Shown here piece after piece: positions 50,201-60,851 of a stretch of DNA of 64,000 nucleotides. The DNA is from Kappaphycus alvarezii (lineage: Eukaryota; Rhodophyta; Florideophyceae; Gigartinales; Solieriaceae): NCBI GenBank assembly GCA_002205965.3, contig NADL03000534.1:992001-1056000 (forward strand). The letters run 5' to 3'. A program made the translations under genes and the position numbers. Below the pieces are notes generated by a model that was given only the letters and a program-made list of their open reading frames with translations, made no database searches and was not told the DNA's origin. The number at the start of each line of letters is the position of its first letter. The stretch's first letter is position 1.

Positions 50201-50527
50201 GTCGGACACTTCTAGCGGAGGGAATCTAAACGGAGATTGACGATGTTGGCCGCCTCTTCAAACGGCAGAAAGGTTGTCTGCATCGAACACTCCAACTCTG
50301 GGAGCATATAATTATTATTATTCAGTGCATCGATGATTTTCGTCTACAGTTTGCATTGCTCCGACATTAAGAACTCTGGCAAAGTTCGTTCATTTCATTA
50401 AGGCAACAGCACTAAACACACTTTTACTTTTTTTTACTCCTTCGCCCTGCTCGGGCAATGACTCTCTCCGGACAAGCTAACCTGTGATTTAAACCCTCTC
50501 AATAAGCATTGCATCAATGTAACCATG

Positions 50528-50606
50528 TCTCTGTTACACCACTGTGTAATAGAGACTAGTTTGCTTTGTTATTTCAGTTCTCTATTACACAGTGGTGTAA
50601 CAGAGA
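50528..50606. repeat. Perfect 28-bp inverted repeat with 23-base spacer
   Basis: The left arm at 50,528-50,555 is exactly complementary to the right arm at 50,579-50,606. Each arm is itself nearly palindromic (CTCTGTTACACCA against CTGTGTAATAGAG, 10 of 13 paired), so the site can fold in nested ways. It may be two facing transposon ends or a miniature element. No coding sequence lies inside. Confidence 0.9.
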
Positions 50607-50609
50607 AAC

Positions 50610-52710
50610 TGCCTCGTCTTGAATGGATTTAGAAGTTTGATTTTCCTTCAATGTTTTTATTTGACGTGGAGCCCCAAGTCATCGTTTTATTTACTTAGTT
50701 ATATTCTAGATAGTACAATTCTATAGTCACACCTCCATTTTCTAGTAAGTTCTACTGAGCTAACAAAGTATGGAATTTCTAGAGTAGAGCTAAAGTACTT
50801 TCTATTTAAAGGGGGCTCATCTGGATTCTTGTGGGAATCCAGGTACACTTCATACACCCTGTGCCCCCAAATTTCTGAAAACCACTACCATCGTCTCTAC
50901 TGTTCCATTAGCAGCGACCCGGCTGTCTCCTTCTCTGTTTCAATCTCAAACAAACTACATATCTCTCTAGTATTCAGAGTTTCCGCTTCTGAGGCCTTAA
51001 TCAGGCCATTTCCCGTGTCAATCCCAACAACTTTAGGGGAAATAACGACCTTATCTTGCAACCACTAACTCATACTCTATTAATTAAATGCCTTTCGCAC
51101 CCTGTTGTCTATGCTAGCCCCTCTCACTGGGAATGTACCCGATGAAGGAGGTACCATTGTCGACTTGCCCGAGCCAGACGAAGATGAAGGCAACTTTACT
51201 GCCCTCTTCTCCATCGCCCAAGCTGATTTGAACACCCAACAAGGCAAAATACGTGCCGTCAACTGCTGAAGTAAGTAAAAGCAACGTAGAAAAGGAGGAA
51301 GTATATGGTAGCTAGTGTGACTGGAGAGAGAAATAATTGAGGAAAACGGGGACCGACTACCAAAAGGCCTAAGTTAATGTAAAATTTACCTACCTGAGGC
51401 GAATATTGTAGAATGCGCTCAGAATGTGAAATAATTTGTTATACTAAAGAAAATTGACTCTGTCGAATAAAAAAATATCAAGAAACGACCAATATGGAGT
51501 GCCAGATTCCAATCGCTTGCGTGAACAGTGCAAAACAGGACAATTTGGGGTAGATTGGTCAGTAGAGGTCTCCTTTTTGTCGATTGGATTTGAGGCTAGA
51601 CTCACCCACTAAATAAATCATCGGCTCTAAGAGATAAGATTTGAAAAAATATTATTTTGAGCGTGATGGGGATAGTGAATATGGGGGCTTTCCATCGAGA
51701 ACTCGAAGTACTAGGCATGTATAGCAGTAAAATCCATACAGGCGTTCGGATTCGGGATTTCTAATAATGTGAACACAGAATGCTAGTAATGAAGAGCCAT
51801 ATTCTGCAGATGAAAATCGAAAATATAAAGTTTCGCCTGACTAGATTCTGGTTCAGAATTTTTCGGGTTAAATGGCTAAATGACTAATTTCGCGAGATAT
51901 GGAGAGGGTGGAAGTGGGATTCAGAGAACTTTGAAAATTAATTCATATTTTCTGTTGCTTTATCAAATCTTAACATGAAGGCTCATTCATTTAGAGCAAA
52001 TGGGTTAATGCCTTCTAGGCGAATTTTCACTTGGACTCTTTAAATCAGGGTCATATGCTCCTTTAAACCGTGCTTGAAACAGCAGAGATATAAAGAGCGC
52101 AGAACTGCTAGTATGAAAATGCAATTTCTTGTTCTCGAGACAAACATCTGTTAACAGGTGGCAGTACCAGTCCAATATTTTGACCTGTGTTTGCTTTTTT
52201 TTGAATGGTTGCAAGTACCTCTTTTATTACCGTGCTATGTTCAAATACAGTGGCTCTCCACTATAAATAGAACGTTCTCCAAACTTTTTGGACCCAAATA
52301 CTTGATGAAAACACGTCCAGGTGCCCATTCCTTTCTTGCTTGGCCTTTACTCTATTAAAATATCTTTTGTATGGAATAATATTTAAAACTTAAATTTTAG
52401 TGCTGATAAAGTAGTGTTCAGTGCAATTCTGGGCATTCTACTCTGTGATCTGCAGTGCAGAGGTAAATTTAGCACTTTTAGGCGGCAAAGACACTGCACA
52501 TGTCAGTGATTACTTGATCCTCAAAGAATATATTCATACTCAAATTTCTCCCTCTGACCATACAAACTCTCCGCATAATATTTATATCAGCAGCGCCGCT
52601 GACGGCGACATTTCGGAACCGCAGTTGCCGTTAAATTTTAACAGTGGCACCACATAGGGACTTAGAAATCCAACCTCGTAACGTAGTAAATTTGAAAAAT
52701 AAAAAAAGAT
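50610..52710. other. AT-rich DNA, nothing recognised
   Basis: About 2.1 kb with only short frames (60-79 codons) that have no family signature. Confidence 0.45.
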
Positions 52711-52713
52711 AAA

Positions 52714-52989
52714 ATGACTTTCTTCGCAGTTGGGCCAAAAAGTTTCTTCTTAGTTTTACACCAAAAAGTGGTCCGCTTCACAAAAAAAAAATCCAGTCAA
52801 CTCAACCACCTGAAGGCGGATTTGAAATATAAGCAAATAGTCGGGGCAGTCTATGGCAGTTTAAACCACACATACCACACATATCCCAAAAAAACTTTTC
52901 AATTCAACCACCTGAAGGCGGATGTGAAATATAGCAAAATAATCGGGGCAGTCTGTGGTAGTTTTAAAAAAGGATCCTCCTTTCCATGA
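52714..52989 (+). CDS. Small ORF with an internal duplicated segment
   Basis: A 91-codon frame that contains the same unit twice: NHLKADLKYKQIVGAVYGS (DNA about 52,800-52,862) and NHLKADVKYSKIIGAVCGS (about 52,900-52,962). The DNA units match closely, with the block CAACCACCTGAAGGCGGAT shared exactly. No known domain is recognised. The substitutions between units are partly silent or conservative. The surrounding DNA is AT-rich and decayed, so a tandem duplication inside a dead repeat is also possible. Confidence 0.35.
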   Translation: MTFFAVGPKSFFLVLHQKVVRFTKKKSSQLNHLKADLKYKQIVGAVYGSLNHTYHTYPKKTFQFNHLKADVKYSKIIGAVCGSFKKGSSFP

Positions 52990-53229
52990 TATTTGTGGAG
53001 AAAATTTTTGGAGATGTTACAGAAAACGCATACGATAGCCGAAAATGGATATATTTTAGTTACTTCAAGTTTATTTTAATTATTATTGTTTACGTTTTTA
53101 CCTTTCGTTCCCTTATTTCTTCTTTATATGTAGAACTTGGGAGATTGGAACAGAAGGAGTGTACTAAAACTTATGTAAGGTGTAGTAGATGGATTATAAA
53201 GTTCTTCAAGGGGTTCTGCAATTCCTGAT

Positions 53230-53945
53230 ATAATATTCAAAAGTCGTTCATACAGTTCACAATATCAGAAATAGAGTAAAACTGGAAATCCTAGGCATAA
53301 ACTACGCGTCCTAGAATGTACCATAGATTAATCACAAGCTAAAGGTCCTGATAATTTGCAGAAAATTCCATCACCCTGATTCACGTGCTTGCAAACCAAT
53401 TATTTGCAACAAAAGAAGATTAGCGGAAGTTTTGTCTTTCTATTAAAGCTATTCAAATTGTAATTTTTCGTCATCCTACGGAATAAACCAATAGTTCAAC
53501 AACTTAAAACACTCTTATTTGTTGGGTATAGATCTTATTACTACCAAAAATATCTAACTTTGCCCACAAAAGGCAGGCAAAAACATAATTCCATTACCTC
53601 CATGCTGAAGTTTTAATTATGAACGGATCTTCTGTCTCAGAGCATTTCTATCGCATCTCAAAATACCGGAGCGATAATATTTGAACATGATATCATAAAT
53701 AAAAACTGTCAGTTACAAACGTTTGTTCCATTTCTTGGGTTCTTTCTCGAACATTGGAAAATTGCTCTCAATGCTGCAGATTCAACGGAGGCAGTAATTT
53801 AAATGGCTTGAAGCGAATATTGATGCCACAATTTACATGCGCCCGTATGCGGCCTACCAAGATCAAACATTTAACTTAGTTTCGAAGTATTGTGGCAGGA
53901 CCTGGCAATGTGATGGTGCGGAAGCCAGTAGTATTACTCTTCAAT
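53230..53945. other. AT-rich DNA, nothing recognised
   Basis: No open frame above 60 codons and no motif seen. Confidence 0.4.
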
Positions 53946-53949
53946 AATG

Positions 53950-54925
53950 CAGGAAATTGTAGCTTCCAGGGGCAAACATCAGCCTATAATGATCACGTGT
54001 CGACCACACAGATCGAATCGCAGTCGCTATCCCCGTGTCAGCATCGTCATGATCTCTCCAGGATGTAGGAAAAATAAATTACTGCTGAAATCCCCGCGGA
54101 ACACCGAAAAAATCGTATACATAGTCATCCTTCCGCACCTTTACAACCATATTTTGCATAATCACGTGCGCTTGCAGGAAGAGCTGTATATCTTCCCTGT
54201 CCCTAAATCTGGAAGGATTATCTAGTATTGAAAATCAGGCCTTCAATGTGGCAAATAACCTTTGCACAAATTTCAGTGCGGTTTTTGGCGCATGCAGTAC
54301 ACATTATCCCACTGTATTTGCGGTTCAGAAATGGAACAAAAGAGAAAGAAAAGAAAAACTTGTAGTCTTGGGAGATCCCATCAAGAGAAAATACTTATAG
54401 TTAAGCACTTCACCTGATATGGTATGAGTGGATAGTACAGAAGGAAATATGCCGTTGAAAACACTAGCAAAGAAAGGGCTTAACAATCTAATTTTTACAT
54501 CGCTCAGAATTCCTTGAAGCCCAGAGAAAAATCTCCAAATGCGAACGTCTAAGTCGCATAAAACTTCCATGCGCAAGGCCGGTATTTTGTCCTTGCCTAC
54601 TTTAATACCATTTTCTTCTTTCGTAGAAGACCTCCATTTCCATCCATTGAAGCCAGATATGACGGCACTGCAGAAATATTTCAAGCATTCACAAGCCGTA
54701 TATTCGCCAACCTGTATTGTCTTCTCTATGTAATCCGCAGGCACACCGTAGCATGATATTCTTAGCGCAGCAGTGACCTTCACGATTGGAGATATCTCCC
54801 TCCGTCCGTCACATCGCAGCGATTACCTGCCATAAAAAAAGGGTACTAACGTGTACTTTTTGAATATGCGATCGAATTGCTCCCTAGGCGTTCTATAGCG
54901 CATTCTAATGTCAGACTCATTGCAC
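53950..54925 (-). mobile_element. PIF/Harbinger transposon relic, plant-type lineage
   Basis: A minus-strand copy of a DDE_4 transposase. N-terminal: MRYRTPREQFDRIFKKYTLV near 54,890, then KVTAALRISCYGVPADYIEK and TIQVGEYTACECLKYF (54,783 to about 54,670), the family's AALRxLxYG ... GESTxxEcl region. Middle: LCDLDVRIWRFFSGLQGILS near 54,540, with the second catalytic Asp, then LNYKYFLLMGSP near 54,390. C-terminal: MQNMVVKVRKDDYVYDFFG near 54,140, the family's LHNMIVEDE region. It carries several frame changes and stops, so it is dead. It resembles plant PIF-type sequences more than the relics at 10,720 and 13,800. No terminal repeats identified. Confidence 0.78.
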
Positions 54926-56950
54926 CTAGGTCCAAGTAAGCAAGATCCATCCGACCTCTGCCGTATGATCAGCGAAAGTACTCCTCCATTGCTTCATCGT
55001 GAAACTGAGCATAGTTTCGTTTCCGGTTCCCCTTGCGTTCCTGTCTCGACCCCTTCACTTTCCTCTGAAAGTACGGCGCTTCCTACCCATCACGTCAGTC
55101 TCTAATATGGCCATTAATTCGTATAAATCGTCCTCCAGGACGAGCTAGCTCCCTTCCAATTACTGATGGATTGCGCGGCAAACCATAATCCATGATATAT
55201 TGTCAGAAATCCGTGGGGCCCAACTTCGGAGCTAACTACAACTGTACAGATTTGGCCGAAAATGAGTAAATCGCGCTGGGAGTCAAACAGAACAGTTGAA
55301 TGGAAATATTTCGAGCCTGGGGCCATAAGAGGAAGATTCTGCAGAGGGTGGTAAGATGAAGCAGGGTTAGAAATTTAGCCTTTTTGTGGACTAGGACGGA
55401 TAGGGGAGGAGGTTGATGTTGATAAGGCAGGGTGGACAGATTTAGGTTAATCGCACGAGTTTGGGGCGCGACCTCGAGAAAGCATTAAATGAGGACGCTG
55501 TAACGCCAGAGATTGCGGCAGCAGCTAGCGCAGAAGTGCAGATAGTAGACGATCTGATGAAATTCTATGCTTGCTTTCTCAAATTGAACCGATCGGGTGC
55601 TGATTTTGACGCAGTTTGATGAAACGAATTCGCAGGATGCCGGTGGAGACAGCATTCTTCCCCCATTTTGTCAGTTCAAGCGGGGCCAATTTTTCCGAAG
55701 AAATGGGACAAAATGGTTGATTTTTTATCATCCGATGAGGAGAGTCAGATTTCCAATGATACTTTACAAAATTACCCGAGGGGTGGAGATGCTATAAGTG
55801 AATACAATATGCTAAGTCTAATCTATTCAAACTTCAGTTATAGCATTCCCGCTTAATGCATAATCTCAGCTTATGCAATGAGAATTGGTCTCCCACATAG
55901 GGGATGCGTATAGCAGCTGTAATCTGGGGCCCCAGTTTCGTTGGATTAAGCAACTAAACCCCCGAAAACGCCTATTATGAGTCCTGAAAAAACAAAAAGT
56001 TAATTTTTTTATGATAAAAGTATGCATATCGTATGCATACTGGTTCCCCTCTACCCTTCAACGGTAACATTACGGAGGGTGCTTTATAAATAACCCCATT
56101 TCCCGCATCATCCCCGTAACGTTAAGTTGTGAAAAGAACACAAATAATACTCAGTGGCGCGAGAATCAGGGAAGCAAGATAGCCCTCGAATCCTGGTAGG
56201 GCGCCAAACTCTAGAATCAAAAAGCAAACTAAAAAATCTTTTAAATTTAGTCGTAACGAACTTCAACTTATTAAAATACAGATCGTAGCAAGAAAAGTTG
56301 TTAGAAGAATAAAAATAATGATATTCTATCTAAACCTCTAAACCTATGCTATAATAAAAATTGAGATAAGGAAATCAAAAAAAAGACGAATTAAATTGAA
56401 AAAGGATGTCCCTGCATCAAATTGAATTTACGAAAAAAGAGAAAATAAAAGCGTTAAACATGATATCCAAAGTGACAGTTTTCGGCATGAAATTTCATTT
56501 GAAGAACGCACTAAGAAAAGGGGGTAAAAATACCTACTAAAGGTGTTAATGAAGTCATTACCAGAAAATTTAAAGTTTCAATAACAATAGAGACCTTTTT
56601 TGTGAATCTAGATTGATTCAAACAATCAACATCACGCTTATCGAATTGCAATCGTTAATTTCAAATAACTTTGCCTAAAACTGTACGCGATAATTCCTAA
56701 AATTCTTAAGAGTATGCTTTATTTATCATACAGATTACTCTTAAGATAGATTTTAAGTTGATAAAAAAGCATATTTTATTCATTACGAATAAACTTTTGC
56801 TTTTAAAGTATCATTTTCGACTCAGCGTTTCGATTTTTTATTTGTTAAAATTAATAGAGCCTTAATTTATACCTGAATTGTAATAGATTTGAATTGAATG
56901 CACGCTACCCAATTTATTTTTAGAGTCTAGATATTTTCGATAAGTTCCTG
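54926..56950. other. AT-rich DNA, nothing firmly recognised
   Basis: Short frames at 54,908-55,105 (Ser/Pro-rich), 55,597-55,856 and 55,114-55,326 show no family. From about 56,200 the base composition becomes strongly A/T, like the mitochondrial insert that follows. The insert may therefore begin earlier than I can prove. Confidence 0.35.
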
Positions 56951-56989
56951 TACGTACTTATAAATTTATTTTAATAAAATAATCATATG

Positions 56990-57177
56990 ATTAATATTAG
57001 AGTTATTGGTTCAGTTTTTTACACTGACTATAGCTTATTATTTTTATTGTGTGAGATAATTTTACTTATAGCTATGATTGGATCTATCGTATAAACAATG
57101 CATCAACGTAAAGATGTAAAAAAAACAACGCATAGAGATACAATTAGTACGAAGTGCTGGCAAAATTGTAAAGTTTA
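56990..57177 (+). pseudogene. nad6: nad6 C-terminal fragment (mitochondrial origin)
   Basis: The frame reads NIRVIGSVFYTDYSLLFLLC, then ILLIAMIGSIV, a stop, TMHQRKDVKK and, after a one-base shift, QRIEIQLVRSAGKIVK. This is the last part of NADH dehydrogenase subunit 6, a membrane subunit of complex I. The final transmembrane helix (LLFLLCEIILLIAMIGSIV region) and the basic tail are recognisable. The stop in the usual LTMHxR position and the shift in an A run show decay. Upstream sequence is too diverged to follow. Confidence 0.75.
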
Positions 57178-57196
57178 TGGAAATTCGAAATAATTA

Positions 57197-57280
57197 TGGG
57201 TGTGACGGAAGTGGAAGACGTGTTAGGTTTAGGTTCTAACTATTTTTTAAATAGTGAGAGTTCAAATCTCTCCATCCATA
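57197..57280 (+). tRNA. trnL: tRNA-Leu (UAG), mitochondrial type, in the insert
   Basis: An 84-base class II tRNA. The acceptor stem ATGGGTG pairs with CATCCAT, discriminator A. D stem ACG/CGT, anticodon stem TTAGG/TCTAA with loop TTTAGGT (anticodon TAG), long variable arm CTATTT/AAATAG, T arm GAGAG-TTCAAAT-CTCTC. All stems are paired, so this segment is little decayed. It is unlikely to be expressed in its present nuclear context. Confidence 0.88.
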
Positions 57281-57284
57281 GTGT

Positions 57285-57341
57285 TTTAAATCAGCTTCAA
57301 GGTATTTCTACATCATAGACATAGCTTGAAGCTGATTTAAA
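57285..57341. repeat. 17-bp perfect hairpin between trnL and cob
   Basis: The arms TTTAAATCAGCTTCAAG (57,285-57,301) and CTTGAAGCTGATTTAAA (57,325-57,341) are exactly complementary, with a 23-base loop. The cob stop codon lies inside the right arm. In a mitochondrial genome a hairpin between convergent genes would suit a transcription end or processing signal. Confidence 0.88.
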
Positions 57342-57770
57342 CCGTGAAGTTAATCAAAATTTGTTCCAGTTTTCCTAGGAAAGGCAATAAAATTAGAAAA
57401 TTAAAAAAGGAAGATAAGCTTGCCGATTGTACTATTAAAATGTAAGGATCTTCAACAGTAATTCCGCCAATTCAACCTAGGATAAGACAACAGCTGATTA
57501 AAGTTCAATACAAATATTGATATAAAGGTCTAAACCTTGAACTCCTAATTTATGTACTATTTATTCAGGGAAGTAAAGCTAAATTAATGATTGCGGAAAT
57601 CATCGCTATTACACCCCTAATTTATGAAGTATACTTCGTAATAAAGCATAGAAAGGGAGTAAATATCATTCAGGCACTATATGTGCTGGAGTAACCATAG
57701 AATTGGCTTCAATATAATTATCTGGATGTCCTAAAATATTTGGTGTAAAAATCATTTCGCTTTGTACTTG
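57337..57770 (-). pseudogene. cob: cob (cytochrome b) C-terminal fragment (mitochondrial origin)
   Basis: The minus-strand reading gives [69 protein letters not shown] and LILGWIGGITVEDPYILIV, ending FLGKLEQILIN. This is the C-terminal 140 or so residues of cytochrome b, the quinol-oxidising membrane subunit of complex III, including the PEWY motif. The W of PEW, LPW, LYW and GWIGG are all TGA. One indel follows LRS/KLG, and one stop is present before RSSRF. Homology ends abruptly upstream of NILGHP, which marks an edge of the insert. Confidence 0.9.
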
Positions 57771-59249
57771 AATACGTGTGGATTTAGGACTTCATTTCAT
57801 GAGATATGATGTAAATGATATGGAATATGCTATTCGCTACCATTTAGTGTCTCATTTTAGTGATCCTACGGGTCTGACAAAAATCTGTGTGGTCTCTTTA
57901 ATCATTGAAACTCAACGAGCGTAATACAGCTGAATCTATACATGGCAAACAGAGACGCATCTATGCTTCGCTTCATTGATTAAATCTCATATGATGCAAA
58001 TCATAAGTGAAGAACGACTGATTTTTCCCTAAGGGCTATGGATAGCAGTCTCTTGATCTCATGATAAATAGTTGCAGGTACCATGAGAAAAGCCTATATC
58101 TGCTATGAAAAATCGGAGCAATCTGTCGGAGGGCCACAAACTGCATTTTTTGGACCACAAAACTCGCCTTCAGAAAAAAAATCGTCGCATCAACCAGTCA
58201 GAAATTGTTAAATGGGAAGAGCAGAAGTTCAAACCCAAGCACCTATTGATTTAATCCACATTGTCTCGCATTTGGAAAGATAGTGACTTTTTTTATCAGA
58301 TTCACAACAAATAAGAGAGAAAGTGGGGTCATAAGGGACAATTCCCGGCTATCGAAGATGCAATATTCAACTAGCTGTGTGATGAAAACAGTAGAAAGCT
58401 TTATGTTTCGAAAGGTAATTTATGAAATTTTGCTGAACGACTGGTGATTGGATTGAATGCTGTCTTGCTAACCGAAAGCCATGTCTAATTGAAATTCTCT
58501 CGGGGTTGGCATTACAGTTTTCATAAAGTACAATTTGAGGTCCGTTACGTAGCATGGAGAAAGAATGGATGCCAATATCCATGCAATTGCAGAAAGAATC
58601 TCTCGATTGAAAAAAATGCTAAGGTAACTCAAACTAGAGGATGTCTGGAACGCAGATGAGTTCGAAACTTTAGTCTCGCGCCTGACGAACCTATCGCTAC
58701 TTGGGCAATTAGTGGCGAAAAGAAATCAAAGGAACTGTTGTAAATTTTTGCGTGCTGCGACGCCTTCAGTTCCGAGAAAATGAAAATGATGGTCCTAGAT
58801 AAATCTAAGCAACCGCGGTGCCTCAAGAAGGAGACAGCTGCCGGATTGGGATTGGAATATAATGCTAATAGGAAAGCATGTATGGCATCTTCTCCTTGTC
58901 AGGAATGTACTTCACGTTTTGATTGAATGATTGGAAATACAGATAGATGAAATGTACTTTTATTGCTGGATAAATGCACCGCACATGGGAATGAAACTAA
59001 CTTACCGACTTTGCGACATATAAAAGTCTTAAGTCTTCCGCACAACACCACCTCCAAACTACAGTCATTAGATGCTGGGCTCATTTCCACAGTGAAGCCC
59101 CGTTACCGGTGCTGACAATACGAGGGGTCACTTGATACTTTAGATAAGGATGCCGATGATTTATGTAAGATTGATGTTCTTACTACATTGCTTTGTACAG
59201 AGCAGATAGTGTGCTCACTTCTCTCTTCTGTTATTGGTAGTCGTTGGGG

Positions 59250-59690
59250 CAACTTGTTAGTGTAATTACTTTCTGTTGCCTCTGCTGGCAGCTTACAGCT
59301 AGCAAAGATGCTTACAGACATTATTGTAGTCTACTGTCCAACTTTGAAATTGACCGTTACGTTTATGCACTGTACAGTGCTGTAAGCTTGAGCTGATCTT
59401 CTTTCGGCCAGCTCAAGCAGTATTGGGCTAGCCTCCCACTGTCGTCTACGCGGCTTCTGGAAACTTCCTGTGATCAGCCGGAATCACACCATTAAGCTCG
59501 CGTTGAGAACTATAGAAGCAACGGTCTCCCTCTATATTCTTTCCGAGTAAATTCCCTTACCACCTTTTCTCCTCTTATCTGCCTTTCTTGATCCCTCATT
59601 CCCTCTCTCTCTTAGTCTCTCTCTCTCTTTCCTTCCCGTTTCCCCCTTTTCTTCTCTCTCCCTCGCTCCCTCCATCACAATACTGGTCTT
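59250..59690. mobile_element. Probable insertion inside the pogo relic
   Basis: The transposase reading stops at about 59,250 (SVIGSRWGN) and a plausible continuation resumes at about 59,692 (NTGLLGGSAFNNNANF), so about 440 bp appear inserted. The insert contains the perfect palindrome GCACTGTACAGTGC (59,367-59,380) and a CT-rich tract. It has no coding capacity. It could be a solo LTR, a SINE or a miniature element. Confidence 0.4.
59560..59672. repeat. CT-rich low-complexity tract
   Basis: Long runs of CTCTCT and CCTT on the plus strand. Confidence 0.75.
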
Positions 59691-60160
59691 TTAGGAGGCA
59701 GTGCTTTCAATAATAACGCCAATTTTCGAGTCGCTTGTGAAGTGGATACAGATGCTACTACAGTTACATTCGATCTTTCGGATGTAATGATATTCTAGTG
59801 GTGCCAAAATATCGGTTCTCAATGGCGAACTTGCTCAACACAGAGAGCGAGAATGAATGTACATAGGCTATTTCAGGAGTTATTATGTTCATGGTATTAG
59901 CAAATGGATAAGATAGCTTTGTTGACAACAAAATTGAGAAAGTTTCCCTCCCATCTTTCAGGGAACAACTACAAACTCTATCCGTCGTCAATCGTGTCTT
60001 AGAATCTCAAAACATTTGTATTTTAGCGGTATTTCATCCAATACGTAGTATGAAACGGTCTTCAAGGGTACAGAGAATGTCTTCTGCGCATTAAATTACG
60101 ATTGATAGTTGCTGGTGAAAAATAGGGTGAAAAATAGGGTGATTTCATAGCCGTTTTACT

Positions 60161-60212
60161 AACCTCAGTTATTGCATTTTTGGTCTCCCGACGGCATGCT
60201 ATAACTGAGGTT
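60161..60212. repeat. Inverted repeat at the right end of the pogo relic
   Basis: AACCTCAGTTATTGCAT (60,161-60,177) faces ATGCTATAACTGAGGTT (60,196-60,212), with one mismatch and an 18-base loop. The right arm is the outer part of the transposon terminal repeat. A second partial end facing it would explain the structure. Confidence 0.8.
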
Positions 60213-60229
60213 TGACTGTAACAAGAATT

Positions 60230-60850
60230 CTAACAACTTGCTCAACTGCGATTAGGTATGATGAAAAGTATTTGGCCGGCCTCCCGTCAGTGTTCTATTG
60301 TTTTGACGTCTTCCTGCCATTTCTTTACATTGTAAGCCTTTCCCATCACGACATCCCTCAGGGAACACCTGACCATATTTTTCATGCATTCAGAACACCC
60401 CAAATTTCCCCTGATGGAAAGTAGTGTTTAAAGTTTTCCTTCGATCGGGACATTTTCCCGCTAGTGCACGGTGTCGTATGTGTACTCTGTTCTGGCTCTC
60501 ACCATCTGCTTAAATAATACCCCATTCTGGGAGGAGGTAAAATTTTAAAAGTACCGGTAATATTATTTATCTTAACGCGGCCTTTTCATACGATGCATCG
60601 GCACGTCTTATCATTCAACAAAGAATTATGTTTGGTTCCTACAGCAGCTTGTACAGAAACGGCGAAAAATAGTTTCACGTACTGGCGCTTTTTTCGGGCC
60701 AGCTGTTTCCGCGAGTACTAGTTGCTGAACCCATTACAACAACATTTAGAGAGCAAAAGAGAAACCTTTTGGTTCATAAGATTCAGGGGGGGTCATGCAT
60801 GAGCCCCTTCTGGAGGTCAGGTGGTGGAGTGTGTGTCCAGTTTTCGCTGA
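60230..60850. other. No gene recognised
   Basis: Spacer with no frame of interest. Confidence 0.4.
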
Positions 60851-60851
60851 T

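Larger units (their letters stand above)
56980..57770. other. Nuclear insert of mitochondrial DNA (nad6 - trnL - hairpin - cob)
   Basis: Three mitochondrial genes lie next to each other: the nad6 C-terminus (plus), tRNA-Leu(UAG) (plus) and the cob C-terminal half (minus, convergent), with a hairpin between the last two. The cob piece needs TGA read as Trp at four places. That code is used in red algal (and some other) mitochondria and not in the nucleus. Frame breaks in cob and a stop in nad6 show it is not functional. Alternatively this part of the contig could be misjoined mitochondrial sequence, but the decay argues for a nuclear insert. Confidence 0.88.
57926..60220 (+). mobile_element. 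pogo/Tigger-type DNA transposon relic
   Basis: A Tc1/mariner-superfamily transposon of the pogo/Tigger group. N-terminal HTH: KNRRINQSEIVKWEEQKF near 58,175. CENPB-type second HTH: LKFSRGWHYSFHKVQF near 58,500. DDE domain: EDVWNADEF near 58,637 (first Asp), SEKMKMMVLDKSKQPRCLKK near 58,775, VLLLLDKCTAHGNETNLPTL near 58,955 (second Asp), HNTTSKLQSLDAGLISTVKP near 59,045 (third Asp). Helices follow at DADDLCKIDVLTTLLCTEQI near 59,150. The right terminal repeat reads TACAGTCAAACCTCAGTTAT inward from the TA at 60,219. The left end near 57,926 (TACAGCTGAATCTATAC) is only a weak match. Stops and frame changes show it is dead. Confidence 0.85.

Noticed and set aside
57197-57280. A functional nuclear tRNA-Leu gene
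   Set aside because: Its sequence, low GC and neighbours (nad6, cob) show mitochondrial origin, so expression in the nucleus is not expected.
57000-57770. Plastid DNA origin of the AT-rich insert
   Set aside because: The flanking genes are nad6 and cob with TGA as Trp, which are mitochondrial and not plastid features.
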